Shown: positions 1 through 8,281, numbered from the stretch's first letter. The stretch is 64,000 nt of DNA from RBC038 sp041390625 (GCA_041390625.1 JAWKPM010000006.1:140407-204406), one strand, 5' to 3'. The notes: generated by a model not told the origin, from the sequence alone. Program-made: numbers and translations.

Positions 1-192
1 GTTGGGGTTCCAGCCGCGCTGCACGAGGAGGGCGCGGCCGTCGCGGACAACGACGCCAGCGGCGCCGATCGAGAAGTTGCCGTAGTCGATGAAGCCGCAG
101 GACTCGTCCGGGCAGGCGGCGCGGTCGCGACCGCCGTCGAACTTCGAGCCGAGCTTGCTGCCACAGCGCGGGCAAAAGTTGGGAGCTGCCAT
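1..192 (-). CDS. NUDIX hydrolase with N-terminal zinc ribbon (partial, 3' end outside window)
   Basis: This is the first 64 codons of a minus-strand gene that runs off the left edge. The start is the ATG at 192-190. The N-terminus carries a zinc ribbon, CPRCG about 15 residues before CPDESCG. It continues into FIDYGNFSIGAAGVVVRDGR and a LLVQRGWNPN stretch, typical of the first strands of a NUDIX fold. NUDIX enzymes hydrolyse nucleoside diphosphates linked to another moiety, and zinc-ribbon members include NADH pyrophosphatase-like proteins. The NUDIX box itself lies outside the window, so substrate cannot be judged. The gene is divergent from the next one, with about 46 bp between starts. Confidence 0.75.
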   Translation of the reverse strand, partial: MAAPNFCPRCGSKLGSKFDGGRDRAACPDESCGFIDYGNFSIGAAGVVVRDGRALLVQRGWNPN

Positions 193-226
193 CAGATCGC
201 CTCCATCTCGGGTACGCGTCAGGCGG

Positions 227-232
227 TACATT
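227..232 (+). promoter_or_regulatory. -10-like hexamer TACATT, leaderless start
   Basis: TACATT lies exactly 6 nt before the GTG at 239, which is followed directly by an in-frame ATG at 242. There is no Shine-Dalgarno sequence. The spacing would place the transcription start on or next to the start codon. No convincing -35 box is visible. Confidence 0.4.
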
Positions 233-238
233 AACCCC

Positions 239-1423
239 GTGATGGCCCGATTCGCATCCCCTCTGCTGGCGCTGGTGGCGATGGCGGTGCTCGCGTTCCT
301 CGGGGCGAGCTCGACCTCGGCGCAGGGGCTCAGCCGCACGACGGTGTCGGCGGCGGGGTATCCCGAGGGCGTTCGCTTCATCGAGGCGGACGAGCGTGCG
401 TTCCTCGACCCCGTGGGAGCCGGCGTCTCGGATGCCGGCGAGCCGACGCGCCTCGATGTTCCGCCGTCCGGGTTCGTGCCGCGCATCGAGGTGCGGTCGG
501 CGCTCTGGGCGCGCCTCGCAGAGGACGGGGGGCTACCGGCGGTCGAGGACGTGGCCGACTACGACAACCAGACGACACTCGCACGGCTGCGGCACATCGA
601 CGGGACGACGTCCTGGTGGGCGATCGACGAGGCGCGGGCCTCGATGCTGACGCGCTACGCGCGCATCGGTCGCGGCGGGCGCGTGGGCTCGGAGCCGACG
701 ACGCTACAGGTGCTGCGGGAGATGCGGCGCTGGCGTGAGTCGGTCGTCATCGACGTCGAGGGGTTCGAGATCGAGCCGCGGCGGTGGGACCAGCGGCTGC
801 TGTGGAACGAGTTCGAGCAGGCGATCGCCGTCGATGCGACGCCCGCGGACGTGCTTCCGCCGGGGCCCCAGGCGATGAGCGCGGCGTTCTTCGTCACGAG
901 CTCGGACGAGGAGCCGACGGTCCTCGACGTGCCGCTGTCTGACCTCGTAGGAGAGGACGGCACGCGCGTCACGTTCCGGCTGCTGGACGGGCGGGCGCTG
1001 CCGTTCGTGTACCTGCCGGGTCCCTCGCTGCTCGTCGACGTCACGCGTCTCGAGACCGATGCGGACGCTCGCGCCCTGACGCTGCCGGCCTTCGAGGTGT
1101 CGCCCTCGGTAGCCGTCACCGTCGAGCGCATCGTCGCCACCGAGGGCGCGCCGCTCGCGGATGGCGCGAACGAGCGGCTGGCCGAGGGCGTCGAGGAGCT
1201 CGCGCCGGTCGTGTCACCCGCCTCGGCTGTGGCTGCGCCCGCGCCGACTGCGGTGGCTCCGGCGCCTGCACCTCGAGCGGTGCGCTCCTTCAACGAGGCC
1301 GTGCGCATCGTGGTGACGACGGTCGACAGCGAAGCCTCGACGTTCGCGGGGCTGCTGCTGGCGCTCGTGGCCTCGGCCGTCCTCGGAGGGGCGGTGGCCC
1401 GCCGCGGTGACCGCGCAGGCTAG
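239..1423 (+). CDS. Exported protein with C-terminal membrane anchor, function unknown
   Basis: The protein has 394 residues from the GTG at 239 (or 393 from the ATG at 242). An N-terminal signal sequence is clear: MARF, then a hydrophobic run rich in L, A and V, ending near SSTSAQG. The middle is an acidic, Trp-containing region of about 300 residues that I do not recognise. It is followed by an Ala/Pro-rich linker (about residues 325-355). The C-terminus is a single hydrophobic segment (FAGLLLALVASAVLGGAVA) followed by a short basic tail, so the product is probably surface-exposed and held in the membrane. The longer reading frame upstream to 89 is rejected because the signal sequence would then be internal. 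Its TAG stop shares the palindrome CTAG with the stop of the convergent gene. Confidence 0.7.
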   Translation: MMARFASPLLALVAMAVLAFLGASSTSAQGLSRTTVSAAGYPEGVRFIEADERAFLDPVGAGVSDAGEPTRLDVPPSGFVPRIEVRSALWARLAEDGGLPAVEDVADYDNQTTLARLRHIDGTTSWWAIDEARASMLTRYARIGRGGRVGSEPTTLQVLREMRRWRESVVIDVEGFEIEPRRWDQRLLWNEFEQAIAVDATPADVLPPGPQAMSAAFFVTSSDEEPTVLDVPLSDLVGEDGTRVTFRLLDGRALPFVYLPGPSLLVDVTRLETDADARALTLPAFEVSPSVAVTVERIVATEGAPLADGANERLAEGVEELAPVVSPASAVAAPAPTAVAPAPAPRAVRSFNEAVRIVVTTVDSEASTFAGLLLALVASAVLGGAVARRGDRAG

Positions 1424-2574
1424 AGGCGACCGGCCTCGAACTCGACCATACCGCGCGCGAGGTTGAGGCGCAGGAGGTCGGAGGCGCCCTCGGCCAGGCG
1501 CATGGTGCGGACCTGGCGGTACAGGCGCTCAAGGGGGTGGCCGACGATGAGTGCCTGGCCGCCGCTGAGCTGGATGGCGGCATCGACGACGCGGCCGGCG
1601 GTCTCGGTCGAGAGGACCTTCGCGATCGAGCCCTCGTTCTGGACGTCGACGCCGGTCTCGGCGAGGCGGGCGGTGCGGTAGAGCACGCTGCGGGCGGCGA
1701 ACGTCTCCATGATCATGTTGCCGAAGATCCAGCGGACCTGCTCGCGGTCGTAGAGCGAGCCACCGTGGCGGTGGGGTGCGGTGATGTGCGCCTTCGTGTG
1801 CTCCGTGGCCCAGATCGCGATGCCGGTGGCGCGCGCCGCCATGCCGAGGCGCATCTGGCCGATGTTGCCGAGGCCGCGCTGCAGTCCCTCGCCGATGCGT
1901 CCGACTACGTTCGACTGCGGCACGCGGGCGTCGTGGAACATCACCTGGCAGTGCGACGAGCCATCGACGCTGACGAAATCGTCCCCGAGCTCGACGCCGG
2001 GCGTCGCGCGGTCGATGACGACCATCGCGGTGCCGCCGGGGCCACTCGCGTCCTCGTCGACGTTCAGGAGCACGGCGTAGAAGTCGGCGCTCGAGCCGCC
2101 GGAGACGTAGGCCTTGCGGCCGTTCACGACGAGGTCGTCACCGTCGCGTACCGCCCAGGTGGGGCGGCCCGCATCGGCACCAGAGGGCTCGGTGAAGCCC
2201 CAGCCGGCGTAGCGCTCGCCTCGCATGAGCGGCTTCAGGTACTCCTCGCGGAGGCGGCCCTCCGCCTGGCGCAGCACGCCGGGACCCGGACCGAAGACCC
2301 AGCTCGCGGTGCGGAGGTTGGAGGCGGCGAAGGCCTCGCGCGCGACGGTGAGCGCGAGCGGTCCGGCCTCGCTGCCACCGAACTCTTTCGGCTGGGTCAT
2401 GCCGAAGAAGCCCGCCTCGCGCGAGCGCGCGGCGACCTCCTTGCGGAGGTCGGTGTTGCCGGCGCCGTCCTCGTCGCCGATCGCCTGCTCCTCGAGGGGT
2501 GCGAGCACTTCAGCGATGAAGCGCTGCACGCGCTCACGCAGGTCGAGCAGTTCGGGGGAGAGCTGGTCCGGCAT
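1420..2574 (-). CDS. Acyl-CoA dehydrogenase family protein
   Basis: The product is a 384-residue flavoenzyme of the acyl-CoA dehydrogenase fold, the usual length of the family. Visible signatures are the middle-domain GFTEPSGADAG block (FAD/substrate region) and the C-terminal MRLAEGASDLLRLNLARGM. In short- and medium-chain enzymes the Glu of that last block is the catalytic base, and it is present here. The enzyme should introduce a 2,3 double bond into an acyl-CoA or a related thioester. The substrate cannot be read from sequence. The ATG at 2574 has a good Shine-Dalgarno GGAG 7 nt upstream, but this lies inside a hairpin (2581-2630). The stop overlaps the convergent upstream gene by 4 bp. 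Confidence 0.85.
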   Translation of the reverse strand: MPDQLSPELLDLRERVQRFIAEVLAPLEEQAIGDEDGAGNTDLRKEVAARSREAGFFGMTQPKEFGGSEAGPLALTVAREAFAASNLRTASWVFGPGPGVLRQAEGRLREEYLKPLMRGERYAGWGFTEPSGADAGRPTWAVRDGDDLVVNGRKAYVSGGSSADFYAVLLNVDEDASGPGGTAMVVIDRATPGVELGDDFVSVDGSSHCQVMFHDARVPQSNVVGRIGEGLQRGLGNIGQMRLGMAARATGIAIWATEHTKAHITAPHRHGGSLYDREQVRWIFGNMIMETFAARSVLYRTARLAETGVDVQNEGSIAKVLSTETAGRVVDAAIQLSGGQALIVGHPLERLYRQVRTMRLAEGASDLLRLNLARGMVEFEAGRL

Positions 2575-2580
2575 GGGGGT

Positions 2581-2630
2581 ACTCCGCAGTCGCGCGCCCT
2601 CGATGAGGGCGCCTCGCTTCGGTGCGGAGT
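2581..2630 (-). promoter_or_regulatory. Nested hairpin sequestering the Shine-Dalgarno of the acyl-CoA dehydrogenase
   Basis: On the minus strand ACTCCGCA (2630-2623) pairs perfectly with TGCGGAGT (2588-2581). Inside is a second perfect 8-bp stem, GCGCCCTC/GAGGGCGC, with a 3-nt loop (2594-2612). The 3' arm of the outer stem contains GGAG, the Shine-Dalgarno of the gene starting at 2574. Pairing would hide the ribosome site, so translational control is likely. No ligand-binding core of a known riboswitch is recognisable. Confidence 0.5.
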
Positions 2631-2664
2631 CTAGCGCGCGATCGGGGGCGGCGCGCCGGGCGGG

Positions 2665-2904
2665 CTAGCGCTTCGGGTGCCCGCTCTCGAGGTGCGGCGC
2701 GGGGTTCACGTGCTGCTGGTCGTGCATCTCGCCGGACGGGGCGCCACCCTCGACGGTGTCGTCGCGGTGCACGGGCTCGACGGGGGGCTCCTTCGGCTGG
2801 TTGAAGCCGAGGATCGGGAGCATCCCGGTCATCGAGCGCACCGAGTCGAGCACGTTGCGCCACCAGGCCTTGCGCCGGTCACTCGAGTCCGACTGTCCGA
2901 ACAT
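2665..2904 (-). CDS. Small hydrophilic protein of unknown function
   Basis: This is a 79-residue frame starting at ATG 2904 with GGGGAG about 8 nt upstream. The N-terminal half is basic and aromatic (RRKAWWRNVLDSVR, then MTGMLPILGF). The C-terminal half is hydrophilic and rich in Pro, His and Glu, probably disordered. I recognise no domain. It lies upstream of the acyl-CoA dehydrogenase on the same strand with a 90-bp gap holding the hairpin, so it may be the first gene of a two-gene unit. The ribosome site and placement support a real gene, but function is open. Confidence 0.5.
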   Translation of the reverse strand: MFGQSDSSDRRKAWWRNVLDSVRSMTGMLPILGFNQPKEPPVEPVHRDDTVEGGAPSGEMHDQQHVNPAPHLESGHPKR

Positions 2905-3061
2905 CAGCGTGCTCCCCTCGGTCCCTGCGAATCGCCCTCAGCGTATCGCGCGCGTCGAATGCGGAGGGGGCCGAAGGTCCCCGCGTCGGCGGGCTTGGCG
3001 GCGGTGCGATACTCGCTCATCCGGCCGCCATCCGGCGGCGGACACGCAGGGGGAGCGAGCG

Positions 3062-4189
3062 ATGGCGACGCAGGCGACGAACGTCGAAGTGCAGGGCGAG
3101 GTCGCGCCCGGCTTCGAGGCGGTGCGGGACACCTTCCTCGAGAACTTCTCGCTCTTCCCTGAGGTCGGGGCGAGCGTCGCCGTCATGATCGACGGTGAGC
3201 TGGTCGTCGACCTCTGGGCGGGGCGGGCGACCGATGAGCGCGCGTGGGAGCGCGACACGCTGGTGAACGTCTGGTCCTCGACGAAGGGCGCCACGGCGCT
3301 GGCGGCGCACATGCTGGCGGACCGCGGGCTGCTCGACTTCGAGGCGCCGGTGGCGCAGTACTGGCCTGAGTTTGCGGCGGCGGGCAAGGCCTCGGTACCG
3401 GTGCGGTACCTGCTGACGCACCAGGCCGGGCTCTCGGCGATGCCGGAGGGCACCAACAATGCGTCGATGTTCGACTGGGACCACATGGTGCAGACGCTGG
3501 CGGTGTCGGCGCCCCAGTGGGAGCCGGGATCGCAGCACCAGTACCACGCGCTCACCTTCGGGTGGCTCGTGGGCGAGGTCGTGCGTCGGGTGAGCGGCAA
3601 GACGCCGGGCGAGTTCATTCGAGACGAGATCGCGGGGCCGCTCGGCATCGACTTCGAGGTGGGGCTGCCGGCGAGTGAGGACGGGCGTGTCGCCTCGATC
3701 CTCCACGACCCCTCGAGGGACCCGGTCATCCCGGAAGTCGACTGGAACAGCCGGGCGTGTCGTGTCTCGCAGATTCCGGCGGCCAACGGGCACGCGAACG
3801 CGCGGTCGCTCGCGACGATGTACGGCGCGCTCGGCCTCGGTGGTGAGCTCAACGGCGTGCGTCTGCTCTCACCCGAGGCGGTGGAGCGCGCGGGGGTGCT
3901 GCAGGTCGACGGCCTCGAGAGCTCCGGCTTCCACATGTATCGGACGCTCGGCTTCATGCGGCGCTTCGCGCAGAACGGCGATGTGAGGCCCGCGAGCACG
4001 TGGGGCCACGCCGGCGCGGGCGGGTCGCAGGGCTTTGTCGACCCCGACCGACGCCTCGGTTTCGGCTACGCGATGAGCCAGATGCTGCTGGCGAAGCCCG
4101 AAGAGCACCGCCCCTCGAGTGGGGGAATGGACCCTCGGGGCCAGCGACTCGTGCGGTTGCTCTACGCCGCCCTCGAGGCGCGGGGATAG
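3062..4189 (+). CDS. Serine hydrolase of the beta-lactamase / esterase EstB family
   Basis: The protein has 375 residues from the ATG at 3062, which has a strong GGGGGAG ribosome site; the longer upstream frame is not used. The S-x-x-K motif is SSTK at about residue 71. A Tyr motif follows (QYHALTFGWLVGEVVRR, about residue 160), and a C-terminal HAGAGGSQGF block corresponds to the H-x-G element. Class C-like serine hydrolases of this type are usually cytoplasmic esterases or amidases acting on small substrates rather than resistance enzymes. No signal peptide is visible, which fits that reading. The DinB-family gene follows after 9 bp and is probably co-transcribed. Confidence 0.85.
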   Translation: MATQATNVEVQGEVAPGFEAVRDTFLENFSLFPEVGASVAVMIDGELVVDLWAGRATDERAWERDTLVNVWSSTKGATALAAHMLADRGLLDFEAPVAQYWPEFAAAGKASVPVRYLLTHQAGLSAMPEGTNNASMFDWDHMVQTLAVSAPQWEPGSQHQYHALTFGWLVGEVVRRVSGKTPGEFIRDEIAGPLGIDFEVGLPASEDGRVASILHDPSRDPVIPEVDWNSRACRVSQIPAANGHANARSLATMYGALGLGGELNGVRLLSPEAVERAGVLQVDGLESSGFHMYRTLGFMRRFAQNGDVRPASTWGHAGAGGSQGFVDPDRRLGFGYAMSQMLLAKPEEHRPSSGGMDPRGQRLVRLLYAALEARG

Positions 4190-4198
4190 GCGGCCTCG

Positions 4199-4702
4199 AT
4201 GAAGGCTTCGCCTGAGACCTCGATCGAGGTGATGTCGCGCACGGCCTCGTTGCTGCGCGGGCTGCTCGACGGGTTGCCCGAGGAGCTGCTGACCGTGCGC
4301 GACGAGGAGGGGTGGGGGCCCTCGACGGTCGTCGCGCACATGGTGGCGATTGAGCCCGTCGCACTCGTCGACCGGGTGCGGCGCATCCTCGAAGAGGAGC
4401 GGCCCGCGGTTCCGGACATCGACGAGAGCGCGAACCTCGAGGAATCGGGGCTGCGGAACGCGCCGCTGGCGGAGCTCCTCGGGCGGTTCGAGCGGCAGCG
4501 CCTCGAGACGCTCGAGTTCCTGCACGGCATCGATGGCGCGGGCTGGCAGCGGGTGGGGATGCAGTCGGTGGTCGGTGAGATCACCGCAGAGAACGTGCTG
4601 CACCACTTCGCGAACCACGACCTGCTGCACCTGGAGCAGATCAGTGCGCTCGTCCGGCGGCCGATCAACGACGGCCGCGGCGCGATGCGGACGCTGTACT
4701 AG
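4199..4702 (+). CDS. DinB-fold protein
   Basis: This 167-residue, largely helical protein has the His pattern of the DinB/YfiT superfamily: a His in the early VVAHMVAIEP helix and a later HHFANHDLLHLEQI helix. Three such His usually bind a metal in a four-helix bundle. Members include thiol-dependent transferases (bacillithiol, mycothiol) and many proteins of unknown role. It starts 9 bp after the serine hydrolase and probably shares its transcript. A second DinB-fold gene lies at 26493-27032. Confidence 0.75.
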   Translation: MKASPETSIEVMSRTASLLRGLLDGLPEELLTVRDEEGWGPSTVVAHMVAIEPVALVDRVRRILEEERPAVPDIDESANLEESGLRNAPLAELLGRFERQRLETLEFLHGIDGAGWQRVGMQSVVGEITAENVLHHFANHDLLHLEQISALVRRPINDGRGAMRTLY

Positions 4703-4724
4703 CACCCCACGTTCGGCTCGAGCC

Positions 4725-6344
4725 TCAGTCTCGGGGCGGGAGCGCTTCCGCGATCTGCCACGCCAGCTCGGCGGGCGAGCTCGCGGCGTCGAGGACGAGG
4801 TGTGCGCCCTCGCTCGGTTCGACGGCCTCGAATGCCTCGCGTTGACGCTCGTAGATCTCCCACGTCGCGTCCGACGTGCGCATCGGGTCGGCGGCGCGGG
4901 CCTCGATGCGACGACGCGCCTCGGTGTCATCGAGGCGGAGTTCGGCGATAACCGACGGCACGCCGGCGGCACGCGCAACCTCGAGGGCGGCGGTGCGGTC
5001 GGCGGCACGCTGGTGCGTGGCATCGAGCACGACGGGGCGCCCAGCCTCGAGGTGTGCGGCAGCGGCCTCGCGGAGAGTGGCGTAGGTGCGCTCGTTCACG
5101 TCGGGGGCGTAGATGCCCTCGCGGTAGCGGCCCTCGACGGGCGTCGTGGGGTCGAGGCCGGCGAGGCGCTTGCGGACGGCGTCGGACGAGACGTAGGCCG
5201 CTCCGATGCGGCCGGCCAGCGTCGCGCCGACGATCGACTTCCCGGTGCCGGAGAGCCCCGACATCAGCACGAGCGCGGGACCTCGGCGGCGGGCGCCGTA
5301 GGAGCTGGCCAGCTCGAAGTAGCGGGCGGCCGAGGCGGCGAGGTCGGCGCGTTGCGCGGCACCGACCTCGGGGGCGTGCGCGCCGATGGACTCGACCTTG
5401 CCTCGGACGAAGGCGCGGAAGGCGCGGTGCAGGGGCTGCAGCACGCCGAGGGTCTCGTCGTTCGAGGCGGCGAGGTAGCGCCCGGCGAACTCGTCGCCGA
5501 GCGCCGGGTGGCCGCGTGCCTCGAGGTCCATCGCCAGGAAGGCGACATCGTAGCCGACGTCGAGGTAGCGGAAGTGGAACCAGTCGTTGAACTCGATGCA
5601 GTCCACGATCTGGAGGTCGCTGACCTCGGGGCCGAGGACGTAGACGTGCTTCGCGTGCAGGTCGCCGTGGCCCTCGACGACGCGCCCGGCGGCGAGCCGG
5701 AGGTCGAAGAGGGACGCCTCGCCCTCGATGGTGGCGGTCGCGAAGGCCTGAAGTGAGGCCGCGTCCTCGGGACGCCAGGAGTCGCCGATGAAGCCCTCGG
5801 CCTCGCCGTACTCCCGTGCCCACCACGCGCGCACGGCCTCGGCGCCGGCGAAGGGGGGGTCGTTCTTCACCACCGCCGCGGCCTCGTGGAAGCCGATCAG
5901 GCGGCGGACGGTGCGCGCGAGGAGGTCGGGCGGCATCGTGCCCGCCTCGAGGAGCTGGTCGAGCGTGGCGTCGTCGGGCAGGCGGCGCATCTTCACGGCC
6001 CACTCGATGACCTCGCCGGCTGCGGCGCTCTCGGGCGGGTCGACGGCGTACGTGCCGTTCGGGCGTCGCACGACGGGCACGGCATCGAGGTAGACGTCGC
6101 GCGTCAGGCGTCGGTTCAGGCGGACCTCGGCCTCGCACAGCCGCTTTCGCGTCGCGAGGTCGAGCTGGCTGATGAAGCCGAAGTCGACGGGCTTCTTCGT
6201 CTTGTAAACGGTGTCGTCGGCGAGGAAGACGTAGGAGATGTGGGTCTGGCGCAGCTCGACTTCGGCGGTCGGGGCGTGCGGATATGCCTCGGCCGTGAGC
6301 AGCGCGCGGACGTATTCGGGCAGCGCCTCGTGATCTTGCGTCAT
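4725..6344 (-). CDS. Two-domain kinase: aminoglycoside-phosphotransferase-like domain fused to a P-loop kinase
   Basis: The protein has 539 residues. The N-terminal part (about 1-335) resembles the APH/choline kinase fold: VYKTKKPVDFGF for ATP binding, the catalytic loop EGHGDLHAKHVYV, and IVDCIEFN as metal-binding segment. The C-terminal part (about 355-535) is a P-loop kinase with GLSGTGKS near residue 367, VVLDATHQR and a lid helix, similar to gluconate- or zeta-toxin-like small kinases. This fusion is known as a conserved bacterial family of unresolved substrate. The ATG at 6344 has no Shine-Dalgarno but has a -10-like CACGAT 6 nt upstream. It converges on the DinB gene. Confidence 0.8.
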   Translation of the reverse strand: MTQDHEALPEYVRALLTAEAYPHAPTAEVELRQTHISYVFLADDTVYKTKKPVDFGFISQLDLATRKRLCEAEVRLNRRLTRDVYLDAVPVVRRPNGTYAVDPPESAAAGEVIEWAVKMRRLPDDATLDQLLEAGTMPPDLLARTVRRLIGFHEAAAVVKNDPPFAGAEAVRAWWAREYGEAEGFIGDSWRPEDAASLQAFATATIEGEASLFDLRLAAGRVVEGHGDLHAKHVYVLGPEVSDLQIVDCIEFNDWFHFRYLDVGYDVAFLAMDLEARGHPALGDEFAGRYLAASNDETLGVLQPLHRAFRAFVRGKVESIGAHAPEVGAAQRADLAASAARYFELASSYGARRRGPALVLMSGLSGTGKSIVGATLAGRIGAAYVSSDAVRKRLAGLDPTTPVEGRYREGIYAPDVNERTYATLREAAAAHLEAGRPVVLDATHQRAADRTAALEVARAAGVPSVIAELRLDDTEARRRIEARAADPMRTSDATWEIYERQREAFEAVEPSEGAHLVLDAASSPAELAWQIAEALPPRD

Positions 6345-6350
6345 GCCGGG

Positions 6351-6379
6351 ATCGTGGGTGCCGGGGCATCGAGGTGCAA
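6351..6379 (-). promoter_or_regulatory. Leaderless promoter of the two-domain kinase
   Basis: On the minus strand TTGCAC (6379-6374), a 17-nt spacer and CACGAT (6356-6351) are followed 6 nt later by the ATG at 6344. There is no Shine-Dalgarno. The geometry puts the transcript start at or next to the start codon. Confidence 0.45.
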
Positions 6380-6447
6380 GCGCGCGGGGTGTCGGAGGCT
6401 CCCCGGGGGGCGTCTGGCGGGCCTCTTTACACTGGATTCACGATCCG

Positions 6448-6479
6448 TTGACCCGGGTCAATTGCATTCGCCATAGAAT
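6448..6479 (+). promoter_or_regulatory. Perfect 14-bp palindrome and -10-like box upstream of accDA
   Basis: TTGACCCGGGTCAA (6448-6461) is a perfect palindrome, followed by TAGAAT at 6474-6479. Its left half begins with TTGACC, usable as a -35 box, though the 20-nt spacing to TAGAAT is long. A symmetric site in a promoter is the usual form of a dimeric repressor operator. It stands out as an AT-richer patch and could control fatty-acid synthesis; the regulator is unknown. Confidence 0.5.
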
Positions 6480-6539
6480 CGCTTCGACCGGCCTGAGCGC
6501 CCCCACGCTCGGCGGTCGAAGGAGTCAGAGGGAGCCACG

Positions 6540-8258
6540 ATGACCACGGCCGAGCGTCCGGAAGCCGCCCCGGCGGCGCGTCCCGACTCGATCTCCGCGC
6601 AGGGGTGGATTGACGTCCTCTTCGATCGGGGGTCGTTCGACGAGCACTTTGCCGGCGTGCGGACCCCGGATCCGCTTCGATTTGCCGACTCGCAGCCGTA
6701 CCCGGAGCGCCTCGCGGAGGCGCGGGAGCGCAGCGGCGGCCGCGAGGCCGTGTGGACCGGCAGCGCGCGCATCGGCGGGCAGCCGGTCATCGTCGCTGTC
6801 TCGGACTTCAAGTTCATCGGCGGCTCGATGGGCTTCGCCGTGGGCGAGCGTGTCGCCGAGGCGATGGACGAGGCGCGCAAGGCACACGTGCCGTTCGTGG
6901 CCGTGACGTGCTCGGGCGGCGCCCGGATGCAGGAGGGCATGATCGCCCTCGTCCAGATGTCGAAGACGGCGGCGGCGGCGCAGCGCCTCCACGAGGCGGG
7001 CGTGCCGATGCTCACGGTGCTCGCCGGTCCGACGACGGGCGGGGTCTACGCGTCGTACGCGAACCAGGGCGACATCATCGTCGCGGAGGCGGGCGCCCTC
7101 ATCGGGTTCGCCGGGCCTCGAGTGCGCGCCGTCCACGACGAGGGCGAGGAGCGCGAGACGCTCTACGCCGAGGACCTGCTCGCGCACGGCCAGGTGGACG
7201 CCTGCCTGCCGCGCGAGGCGATTCGTGACTACCTCGTGCGGGTCGTGCGCCTGCTGAAGTCGACGCCGGGCCCGGACCCGGACCGCCTGCCGCCGTTCGT
7301 GGAGGCACACAACCTCGAGCGCGGCTGGACCGTGGTCGAGCGCGCTCGCGAGGGCGCGCGGCCTCGAGCGATGCGTTACATCGATGGCCTGACCGCCGAC
7401 TTCATCGAGCTGCACGGCGATCGATCGGGCGTCGATGACCCGGCGCTCGTCGGCGGGCTCGCGCGCATCGGCGACACGAACGTCGTCATCGTGGCGCAGG
7501 AGCGCGGCGACCTCGACTCCTCGGGCTCGAGGAACGACGGCCGTGTGTCGCCGGCGGGGTACCGCAAGGCGAAGCGGCTGATGCTGCTGGCGCAGCGCCT
7601 CGGTCTGCCGCTCGTCACCTTCGTCGACACGCCGGGCGCGCACGACGGCATCGCGGACGAGGCGGCCGGCCTCGCGGGATCGATCTCGGACTGCCTCGCG
7701 ACGATGGCGTCGCTCACGGTGCCGACGGTGTCGGTCGTCATCGGCGAGGGCGGATCGGGCGGCGCGCTGGCGCTGACCGTCGCCGACCGCATCCTGATGC
7801 AGCAGAACGCGATGTACGCCATCACGAGTCCCGAGGGCGCGGCGGCGATCCTCTTCCGCGACCGCGAGCGTGCCGCCGAGGTGGCGGAGGCGCTAGGCGT
7901 CGCGGCCGACGACCTGCACCAGCTGGGCGTGATCCACACCGTGGTGCCGGAGCCCGCCGGTGGCGCGCACCGAGACCCCGCGGGCGCGGTGCGGCTGCTG
8001 GAGCCGGAACTGCGTCGAGCGCTCGCCGAGGCGATGCGCGGGCGCGGCAGCGCTCGTCGGACCCGTCGCGAGGCGCGCGTCCGCCGGATGGGCCGCCACA
8101 GCCCGAACGCACTGCGCCAGGCGGCGGACCTGCTCGGTGGGGCGAGCGAGGGCGCGGTGCACGCCCTCGGTGCCGGGATGCAGGCCCTGGGTGCGCGCAT
8201 CCGGGCGCGCCGGGGTCCGAACGCGCTGCCAGAGGAGGGCTCGGTCAGCCCGAACTAG
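6540..8258 (+). CDS. accDA: Acetyl-CoA carboxylase carboxyltransferase, fused beta-alpha subunits
   Basis: This 572-residue protein joins an AccD-like (about 15-260) and an AccA-like domain (about 275-515). It transfers carboxyl from carboxybiotin to acetyl-CoA to make malonyl-CoA. The beta part shows FKFIGGSMGFAVGERV, SGGARMQEGM and ALIGFAGPRV. The alpha part shows FIELHGDR, TPGAHDGIADE and GEGGSGGALAL. The N-terminal four-Cys zinc ribbon of AccD is absent: the protein begins just where the crotonase fold starts. The C-terminus has an extra basic tail of about 60 residues. The ATG is preceded by GGAGTCAGAGGGAG. Propionyl- or another acyl-CoA substrate is possible. No biotin carboxylase or BCCP gene lies in the window. 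Confidence 0.85.
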   Translation: MTTAERPEAAPAARPDSISAQGWIDVLFDRGSFDEHFAGVRTPDPLRFADSQPYPERLAEARERSGGREAVWTGSARIGGQPVIVAVSDFKFIGGSMGFAVGERVAEAMDEARKAHVPFVAVTCSGGARMQEGMIALVQMSKTAAAAQRLHEAGVPMLTVLAGPTTGGVYASYANQGDIIVAEAGALIGFAGPRVRAVHDEGEERETLYAEDLLAHGQVDACLPREAIRDYLVRVVRLLKSTPGPDPDRLPPFVEAHNLERGWTVVERAREGARPRAMRYIDGLTADFIELHGDRSGVDDPALVGGLARIGDTNVVIVAQERGDLDSSGSRNDGRVSPAGYRKAKRLMLLAQRLGLPLVTFVDTPGAHDGIADEAAGLAGSISDCLATMASLTVPTVSVVIGEGGSGGALALTVADRILMQQNAMYAITSPEGAAAILFRDRERAAEVAEALGVAADDLHQLGVIHTVVPEPAGGAHRDPAGAVRLLEPELRRALAEAMRGRGSARRTRREARVRRMGRHSPNALRQAADLLGGASEGAVHALGAGMQALGARIRARRGPNALPEEGSVSPN

Positions 8259-8281
8259 CTGCCTCGAGCGGATGAGCAAGG

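Noticed and set aside
1537..2634. A 365-residue plus-strand frame over the acyl-CoA dehydrogenase
   Set aside because: It is the antisense shadow of a gene with complete family motifs.
6426..6431. TTTACA as a -35 box for accDA
   Set aside because: No -10-like sequence lies 16-18 nt downstream; the palindrome falls there.
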